A DNA stretch of 64,000 nucleotides from positions 56,467,931-56,531,930 of the forward strand of contig OY829541.1 in assembly GCA_963691705.1 (NCBI GenBank), read 5' to 3'. The stretch is from Viola odorata. Its lineage: Eukaryota; Streptophyta; Magnoliopsida; Malpighiales; Violaceae. A program made the translations under genes and the position numbers. Positions 56,173 to 64,000 of this stretch are shown here, one piece after another; the first letter of the stretch is position 1; each line of letters starts with the position of its first letter. The notes beneath the pieces were generated by a model. It searched no databases and had not been told where the DNA came from. It worked only from the letters and a program-made list of their open reading frames with translations.

Positions 56173-59100
56173 TTAACAGAGCAGGTTATTCCAACGTTCT
56201 CTAAGCGCCTCACGCGCCTTTTGACAAGGAATAGCCTGAAATCTGATTATTCCATCAATGTGTGTTTCTGTAACCAAGCCCAGTCTAGCCAATGTATTCA
56301 GTGCCTTGTCAACCGGCATTTCGACCTGCGGTTTCAAAGTTCAGACAAGAATGAAATTACAGACGAACTCATTTTGTTTCTAGGAAAAGACCCCTCCTCT
56401 GATTACCTTAACGTTGAACTTATTGTACAAGAATCTCTCACATTCATCTCCAACTCTTTGGGGACAAGAGACCTGTAAAAGAAACATTCTTGCTGAAACT
56501 CATCGCGAACAGCAGTTTAATCAGAAGACAACCTAATTAAAATGATAGGGTTGGCATACCTGGGCATCCTTTGCTTTAAGCAGGATTGCATAGGTTAAAA
56601 TGGCTCCCTTGTACTGGAAAATATTAATTTGAGGAGAATCAAAGTTACAAGTAGAACAAACAAATAAATAAATAAATAGAAGGCATTCAAAGGATTTCTC
56701 ACTTGCTGTTGTTCTGAAGCATCTAGAAGAAAATGAACTGAGCCAAACCCACTAGCCAATGTTTTCTCATAAAGTGTTCGGTTGACCAGCAGCTATAGTA
56801 ATGGATTCATTCAAGAAATTATGTAAATAACATAAGAGAATATACAAGGCTTACTAATCTGCAGTTGCATGATTATGATAATTATAGCCATTGCACTGAG
56901 AATTTCTTGTCAACTCACTTGATACCGATCCCACGTCTGTTTGTAACCCAAAACCACACGACTCACGTAGATTATCAGAGCTGAAATTGCTATTACATCA
57001 AGAAATATAGCTGATCTGCGATTAAAAAAGAAGTTATCAGAACTTTGGCAGTTGAACATGCTACCATCTTAAATATGCAGGTAACATTTTGTGGTATCAT
57101 GTGCTTCCTGTAAGAGACATTCATGTAAAGGTGAAGGAATATGTACGGGGAAGACGAAATGCTCTCGAATTTGTAGTTTATGAAGTAAGCCGAAAGTCCC
57201 AATATTGTGGCAGCATCCAAGCGCACCTACAGATTTCCAGTAGTTGGTCAACCTAAACCACATATACTCTCATACTCACGGCTGTTTTCTGTAGAAACTC
57301 TTAAAGTTGGAATAAAGAGATTTCGTACCGTGTCTATGATACGGAATGATAGCTTTTTATGAGGAAAAACAACCTACAAAAGAATATGCAACAATGCTGA
57401 AACTCACATGTGATCAGATCAAGCATAAAATACAATACAACCAACAGAAGAATTACCGGAAGATCCGGAATAGGAATTTTCTCATATATCTTTAGCTGCA
57501 AGGAAGGAACCCCAGCGTTATCTTTGGCACCATTTTCCTTCATTTCCTCTGTGTAAAGCAAAATTAATTCTTGGAATGCAGGCTCCTAAACAGGAAACAC
57601 ACAAATGTTCAACAACAGTAAAACAACACATCACTAAAAACGTAAATGAAACATGAATTTATAAGAACTCAACTACAAGAATCACTTTGATGGTTAAGCA
57701 AAAAGAGGCAGTTAAACCCGTTGAAGAAAGAAAGGAAGCAAAACATTTGTCCAAGACATACCTGGAGCTCAGACTGGGAGAGAAATATGGAAAAGGAAGC
57801 TTTTAACTTTTTCCAGAAATTGTTTCTGCGGAATTTTCTTGTAGCAGGTCTCCATATATCACTAAGTGATATCCTTGACAAGAAAATTGGCCTGAGATAA
57901 AATGTTCCAGGAAGATTAAATTAGAAGAAAAGAAAATGACAAAACTGAATAGCTATAATAAGAGAGTAAATTGAAATGCCACAAACCCTAAATGAGGTTC
58001 GGAAACAGTGCCATAATTGTCAACTTCAAATGGTTTTTCTTCTTCTGTAGGAGATATAGCCCCAATCCACGTTAGCAATCTTCGTAAGAGCCTTCCTCGT
58101 GGTCCAACTGGTGATAGAAATCCTTCGTAGCGGCTCACTGCCCTCTGTGCAGCAAGCCAAATAGGAAGATCGCTATCTGATAGTTGATCAATCTCGAGTG
58201 GATTGTCTGAAGCTTTTTCATTGCTAAAATATGACTGCTGGAGAAGAGAGAGTCGCTCAAGCCAAGGCGCCAGTTCCTTAACCCAATCTTGTACTTCTGG
58301 AGTCTCAATAGCCTTTCTTATGGACTGTCCTCAAGCAACACAAGTGGAACAAATCAAGCCTAATAATCTGGTATATGAGATAATAAAAGGAAGGGAATTA
58401 AAACCATATAACAATAAAAATAATGTTGTGATGTAAAGTGTATTTCTCAAACTTTTATGCAACTTATTTAAACCATGGAGTAGCGACCATTGAGATCAAA
58501 AACCCAATTTTTGGTCATTCTGAATAAGAGATACTAAGAAAATTACATGCTCATGGAATTTGCTTTGCAGAAAGCAGAAAGCAGTTAAGCAACTACCTCT
58601 TTCATCCATAAGCCAACTTTCCCCAGTGGTTCGGATATAAGGAGGAAAATTGCTCGTAGAAGTCTGGACTGTACATAATCCAGTTTTTCAACAAGCATCA
58701 GACCTTTCTGCCGCTCAGTTGCATAACCCCTCCTGTTAGGGAAACCACCATAAAAGTAAACAACATGCAAGTGTTTTGCACATTTGAGGAGTAAGTTATG
58801 TTGCAATCTCATATCACAAGCGCTATAGTGAAAAGCATTCTTGTCTATAACTGGATATTATGGAATTACGATTCAAAGTCTACACACCACGACTCGAAGT
58901 TTCAGTAAAAAGCACCATGTGAACATTATGAAAACAATAATATTACCTGAATATGATCGCATTTGATTCTGATGCTTTCTTCCAGTCCACATAAATAGGC
59001 AATGTAAGGAGGTAATCCGAGTTCAAGGCAGATGTCAGCATCAAATCCCTTGCTGATAGTTCTTGAAACTGAGCATTGTTAAGTAGTTGCATGAAAGCAC

Positions 59101-60005
59101 GTTGAAATCGCGAGGCAACCACAAGTCTACCAGCAATTTTGCAGAACAATTCAGATAAACAAGCATACTGGAATTTTAACACACTAGAGAACATATCTGC
59201 TAAACTAACCTTGATTTCCCGTTAGGATGCATCTTCTCATTTCTCATGGAAGAACCCAAGAAATTTCTCAAGTACAAACCACCATAATCAAAATACAATG
59301 GCATGTCAAGTTTCATCTCCTCTCCAAAGCTGCTCATGCTTCCATTTCCATTGATGCTATTTTCCACTTTATCCATAGCTTTCTCATTTGATTTTGTACC
59401 CAACTTTTCATCATCACGATGCTCTTCATTGTAATCCCTCCGCATTTCTTCCAGTACGCTTTTGTGCTCTGCGTGAAGAATAGAATCCAAACACCTGAAA
59501 TCACACACCACTTCCTATACTCCTCTCTCAACTGAAGTCAAAATTAAGATGACTAAAATAAAAATCGAAAACCTCTGAAATTTACTTACGAACATAATTC
59601 ATGAAACTGATCAGCGCTTTCTTGAGAGTTGAACAACTCGGATACAATTTTGTCCAGAAGCTCCGATTTGGAAACTGGAATGTACTTTTCCCGAGACACG
59701 TTTATTCTCGAAATTCCTTTCTTGTCCTCCTCCTCATTGTCTTCTTCCTCCTCCTCTTGGCCACTCGAAGATGAATCATTATCGTCACTTTCTGTTGACT
59801 TAAATAGCTCTTTGACGATAGGTTTTGAATCCAAAGGCTCTTCCATGGAAAATTCTTGGACTCTTAAAGTAGAGCAAGAAACTCTCGAGAAGGAAGCAAC
59901 TGGTAATTTTGACGCGAGACGGTGAGAGAAGCGAGGATCATGAGATGATAATGAGTTTAAAGAGGAGAAAGAAGTGGTTCCGGTGAAGTTTTTGAGTGTT
60001 AACAT
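56173..60005 (-). CDS. DUF3754 membrane protein, plastid-type
   Basis: Fourteen exons, all in phase: 60005-59590, 59494-59210, 59126-58947, 58732-58597, 58324-57987, 57891-57762, 57585-57457, 57373-57329, 57226-57147, 57015-56919, 56792-56703, 56613-56560, 56472-56407 and 56325-56173. They encode about 732 residues. The N terminus is Ser-rich and transit-peptide-like, followed by a very acidic low-complexity stretch. The DUF3754 region includes LYLRNFLGSSM, IFLSRISLSDIWRP and IYEKIPIPDLP. Two hydrophobic segments (around ATILGLSAYFI and IFLDVIAISALIIYVS) suggest a membrane hairpin. A C-terminal VDKALNTLARLGLV helix segment follows. The biochemical role of the family is unknown. The gene appears intact. 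Confidence 0.9.
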
Positions 60006-60708
60006 CGCTTTTCAGTGAGACGATCCTGGAACTCAAAACCAGAAAGAGAGGAGATGGCGGGTTTAGTAAAACTTACTAAAACGGTTGGTTGGCAGATGAT
60101 GGTGTACGCGCGTGGAATTTTTCTAACCTTTGATGTGCACGAATTGCCGAATTGGGGATAAGGTTCCACCACTAAAGCCTGAAACACTGCGTTTTTTATC
60201 TGTTACATTTTAGTTCATGTATATATTACCAATTATTAATTTCAAAAAATATATATTACCAATTATTTTATTATAATAAATAAAAAAATCCTACTTTCAA
60301 ATAATTACTAGGGAGCAACTTATTCAGTCCAGAATCCAGATGCCAGTTTCTTGCCCTGGCCTTTCTAAGGGTATCAAATTGTAGACTAAGAACTCATTCA
60401 ACATAGTAGTCAAATCGAGCAATTCCTATTGTTTTTTTTTTTACATAGACAAAAATGTAATCAATGAGACTTAAACTCGAGATATTGCTCTCCCTATTTT
60501 ATAACAAGTATTACTAAACTACCGGCTCTTTAGATTCATCGTGTTGAACTAAGAAAGAGAAATGTGCAAGTTATGAATCATTGCACAAATACAAACGCTT
60601 ACCCACATCGTAAACAACAAGCTCATAGCCTCATACACAACAGATGGACATATTTCCCAATGGAGCATTCTTTTGACCCATATACATATACCTCTATTTA
60701 TATATTTA
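60006..60708. other. 5' flank of the DUF3754 gene and intergenic sequence
   Basis: Contains the promoter and leader of the minus-strand DUF3754 gene in its first 200 bp or so, then AT-rich sequence without a gene. The last three bases (TTA) are the MITE target duplication. Confidence 0.45.
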
Positions 60709-61195
60709 GGGTCTGTTTGACATTCCAGTTCTAGTCTGAAAAGTGTTGTGGCAAAAGTGCTGTGGGAAAAGTACTTCTAGAAAAGCTAGTATATTGTTTG
60801 GTAAACATTTATTAAAAGTGTTGTGGGAAACAAGAAGTTGTTTTTGGTGTTTGTTAAAACTATAAAAATGAAATAGTTGGAGTATAAAACCCATTTTTAA
60901 AAAATTAATAAAAATAGAAAAAGTGGATCTATAATTACTTATCTTGAGATGGAGATTTTATTGTGGTAGTTTTTAATTTATTTTATTCTAGTATATAAAG
61001 TAAAAAAATGAATTTAAAATGAAAAAAAGAGAGAGAGAGGGAGCTTTTGCGAGTGAGGAAAGGAGGGGGCCAAGGCAAAAGCTCAACCGAGTTTTGTAGA
61101 AAGCTGGGTTCAAAAGGTGACGCCAAACACCTTCACCCAGCTTTTTGGTTTTCAAACCAACTTCTACAACCCAAACCATAACCCCAAACAGGCAC
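60709..61195. mobile_element. Tourist-like (PIF/Harbinger) MITE, copy C
   Basis: 487 bp with the left end GGGTCTGTTTGACATTCC and the right end, reverse-complemented, GTGCCTGTTTGGGGTTAT, flanked by TTA on both sides (60706-60708, 61196-61198). The 3-bp TTA duplication and the GGGxCTGTTTG terminus are typical of Tourist MITEs. The interior matches copies A and B in reverse orientation (GAAAAAGTGGATC, GTAGTTTTTAATTTATT). Confidence 0.82.
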
Positions 61196-61198
61196 TTA

Positions 61199-61314
61199 AA
61201 AGGCATACAACACAGACTGCAAAAGGAAATCTGATATAACTGAGAATACCTACTTTAACACCTGAACTTGTTCAGGGTTCTTTGATCGAGTTAAGTTTGG
61301 CCACCTTGTGAATT
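61199..61314. other. Short spacer, possible 3' UTR
   Basis: 116 bp between the MITE and the coding remnant. It may be the 3' UTR of the gene interrupted by element 3. Confidence 0.3.
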
Positions 61315-61465
61315 TTATATGCACTGCTTCTGCACCATCACTAAGTCCTGGTTTGATTCTTTAAGGATTGCAGGGTTCAAATCAGCTCCCAATGTTAGAG
61401 TTTTGCCCAAGTCCGAGGACTTGAGCTTAGCTAAAGCTTTTCGCCGCTTGTACATCAACGGTAAC
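61315..61465 (-). pseudogene. Unidentified coding remnant abutting element 3
   Basis: Read on the minus strand away from the LTR, about 50 codons are open to a TAA at 61315-61317: LMYKRRKALAKLKSSDLG, then KTLTLGADLNPAILKESNQD and a short tail. The composition (basic helix, balanced charge) looks like the C-terminal exon of a host gene. I do not recognise it. If real, the third retrotransposon has separated it from its upstream exons, which would lie beyond the window. Confidence 0.45.
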
Positions 61466-62998
61466 TGACCGCGCGTCGAACACGTCAAATATAGTAGTGA
61501 AATAGTTATGGAATTGGGGGTAGAAATACAACTTATCACTGTCTACAATAGCTTGTAGATGATGGTAAGAGGATCGTCCACAGAGACCTCTAGGAAATGT
61601 AGTTCTTGAGTTTGACTTCCTCGTCACTGAGTTTTGGTTGGTTGTTATCTGAAACTAAAGACAAAACAGAAAGTAATGAAAACAGTTTAAAATATAAGAT
61701 AGTATTGGCCGAAGTCTAGGCCAAGACTGCGGGCTAGATTGGGAAAAAGTCTTGTGATACGGAATTCCAGGTAAGGGCGATGGGTGAGCTTGCGTTCTTA
61801 TGCATCGATCATGGACTGAAGTATGTTCATCTCTTCTTCATAGTACTGCTATAGAGGGGAGGAACTCCTTTTCCCTCCTATCTTCCCTCCTCTTCAAACT
61901 ATCTGGCGGGTACTCCCTCTCCTGATAATCCTAGTCAAGGGACACCTTGCTGGTTAAAGGGTTTATCCGTTTGACTGCTGTCTTGAATGGTTGCTCACCT
62001 CTTCAATGGCACAGGGGAAGACAGTACCTAGGCTAAGTTCCTAGGTTGTCAATCTGGTCTCTACCTATTTTACCTACTCTTCTAATCTGCTCGAGACTAG
62101 TCACCTACTCCGTCTAGCCGGCGGGTACTCCCTCTCCTTCTAGACTGGTTACAACTCTTCTCTCCTAGAGAACAAGGATGATCAAACCTTGGCTCTAGTG
62201 AGTAAGCGATGGATTAAGTTCAAGAATAAATAAATACAAAGAAAGAGATTGTGAAGAACGGATTGTGTCTCACGATTGCATTAAGAACTTCAGCTCATCA
62301 ACCCTTACCAAGAATGGGTTTTTAGTTACTCATACTCATGGATAAAAGATAAAGAAATTAATTTGCATAAAAATATTAAATCCGAAATAAATTCGGAGCA
62401 AGGTTTTTAACAATGGAGAACTACGAAAAGGAAAATTGCGTTCTAACTGGGAAAATCTGATGGGAGATGATGCGGACAGAGGCCAATGATGTTTAGCTAA
62501 AATAGCCATAAGAACCTCTGTCCCAATCAAACTCAAACTCCTAAAATATCCTAAAAGATAATTACAATTAATTGTTTCTAAAAAGGAAACTAAATCGCAA
62601 TTAATTAAAAGAGGGAGATCCCAATCGGGATTCTACTTAAGATTGTCTTCAGATCCCTCTAAAATTGCTGGACAGCTGCTACGTGCCAGCTGTGAGAGTC
62701 CATCTCCAAAAATACTTCAATCGCTCCAAGCTGCAGTCTGATCGTAAAGGAGTCTTGGCCGAAGTCTAGGCCAAGACGATTCTGGTAAGCGCACTGCGTC
62801 AGATACGACCTTGTCTAGGCCAAGATCCAGGCCTAGACTTGAATAAACAGCTTCAGCTCTAAACTTCATGAATTCTTCTCATTCTGCCTCCAAACCAGAC
62901 CTGATCAAATGTGGGAAATAAAAGGTAACATCAGTAGAATTACTGTCCAAATTAACTAGAAAATGGATAATAAAACATGATGAAATGCAATGCAATCA
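61466..62998 (-). repeat. 3' LTR of element 3
   Basis: 1533 bp ending GCAATCA. It is closer to element 2's LTR than to element 1's in shared variants (for example ATGCGGACAGAGGCCAATGA). It contains the same palindromic motif clusters. Confidence 0.93.
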
Positions 62999-63000
62999 AA

Positions 63001-63015
63001 CTCCCCACACTTAAA
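63001..63015 (-). other. Polypurine tract of element 3
   Basis: TTTAAGTGTGGGGAG on the minus strand, two bases from the 3' LTR. A second copy of the tract begins at 63988 and runs to the window end. Confidence 0.75.
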
Positions 63016-64000
63016 CAATGCTTGCCCCCAAGCATACAGACTCAAAGACTCAACAAAAATTAAAAACACATCAAAACAGAACAAACATCTTAAACCCCCT
63101 GGACTTCCTCATTTTCAGATTGCTTACCCCTATACTACAACTGCCAAGACACTAAACTAGAGTACCCAATGCTAGACTAACAAGGAATGATCAATACCCC
63201 AAACGTACACCTTCCACATGGTATCAAGACACCCTACTAGACTAGGTGGATAAAGTATAGGGCAACAAGGTTCACCAAGGATTTAAGTCCCCCCCGAGTG
63301 TCGTCTATTCAAAAGTGTCTAAAAACCGGTGCCATTTAAATCACTTTGACAGAAATATTTCTTCTTTTATTTTCTTTTGTGTCTTAGCAAAAAAAAAAAA
63401 ATCTGAAAAATCATGCGTCTTTTCTGTGATATATTTTCTGTTTTATAGACACGGCAATACATAGACAGAGCTTGTCCTTTTCAGCGGGGACTTCCACCTT
63501 TGCTATGTCTGTCCTATGACATTCCAACACCTTATTTGTCTCACACTACATACAAATAGATCGACACACTCAAATCCGGCAGCAAACCTCATCACCCTAA
63601 TAGAAATAAAGGTCCTAACTAGGTGTCCTTACGACCATATGGATGACTAACGTTCTGGGAAACATCAGATTAAATGTCCCTTAAACATTGATCATTTACG
63701 CTCATGTGCATCCCTGTTACTAAAACATTGTATTCCCTAGCAAGCGTCTACATGCAAATCCACCAAAAGAGTAAACAATCTAAGCAAGAAAACAGGGATT
63801 CGGATGTCATACTCAAAACAGACTCGAAACATGCATAAAAATACAAATAAAAATCATGCAAATGACTGACTCTTGACTGGTCATGCTGACCTAAATATTA
63901 AAACACACTAATTTGACTCACAAAAACAGACAAAAAACACACAAGCAAACAAACAATATTCATAAAAACACAAGACATATTTAACACCCTCCCCACACTT

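Larger units (their letters stand above)
61466..64000 (-). mobile_element. Athila-like LTR retrotransposon 3 (left end only)
   Basis: Starts TGACCGCGCG at 61466 with a 1533-bp LTR (61466-62998), then the PPT and about 1 kb of the same 3' non-coding region as elements 1 and 2. Same orientation as both. The window ends inside it, so its coding state and target duplication (candidate GTAAC at 61461-61465) cannot be checked. Confidence 0.93.

Overview
The window looks like a flowering-plant nuclear chromosome, probably a eudicot. It has multi-exon genes with GT-AG introns, chloroplast-protein genes (Toc34, fibrillin) and a dense load of plant transposable elements. No rRNA, tRNA gene or CRISPR array was seen. 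All coordinates were read by eye; exon borders were accepted when splice sites and reading phase agreed.

Layout. (1) 1-17.8 kb is a three-level nest: an old inverted-repeat element (arms at 163-183/17505-17645 and about 17690-17815) holds a hAT transposon (184-17496), which holds a 12.6-kb Athila-like Ty3/Gypsy element (3764-16372, minus). (2) 18.4-29.9 kb is a purple acid phosphatase gene (PAP28/29-like, minus) split in exon 1 by a second Athila-like element (20252-29682). (3) 30.0-32.5 kb holds a Tourist-like MITE, an 82-bp minisatellite and a decayed PIF/Harbinger transposase. (4) 33.8-35.5 kb is a steroid-5-alpha-reductase-like/DUF1295 gene (minus) with a MITE in intron 2. (5) 36.06-36.44 kb is a small foldback MITE with a 9-bp target duplication. 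(6) 37.4-40.3 kb is TOC34 (minus). (7) 40631-45329 is a second, nearly identical hAT copy in the TOC34/TCF25 divergent promoter. (8) 45.6-48.5 kb is TCF25 (plus). (9) 49.3-51.0 kb is a caffeoyl-CoA-OMT-like methyltransferase (minus) with a one-base frameshift in exon 1. (10) 51.0-52.9 kb is an imperfect foldback repeat. (11) 53.2-55.6 kb is a fibrillin/PAP10-like gene (plus). (12) 56.2-60.0 kb is a DUF3754 membrane protein gene (minus). (13) 60.7-61.2 kb is another Tourist-like MITE, and from 61466 to the window end lies a third Athila-like element, cut off by the window and abutting an unidentified coding remnant.

The mobile elements are young. Element 1's LTRs show no difference that I could find, element 2's show one, and the hAT copies differ at about seven sites over 4699 bp. 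Removing the Athila element plus one 5-bp duplication from hAT copy 1 gives exactly the length of hAT copy 2. Each autonomous-type element carries a different lesion: a nonsense codon between protease and RT in Athila 1, a nonsense codon in RT plus a 3.2-kb deletion in Athila 2, an LTR insertion in hAT 1 and a CGA-to-TGA change in hAT 2.

The least explained signal is a short palindromic GTCTTGGCCAAGAC / TCTAGGCCTAGA motif family. It is scattered through the Athila-like element in LTRs, untranslated regions and all reading frames, where it encodes recurring LAKT/AKT and LGQD/GQD peptides. PPT-like tracts also flank the extra third ORF.
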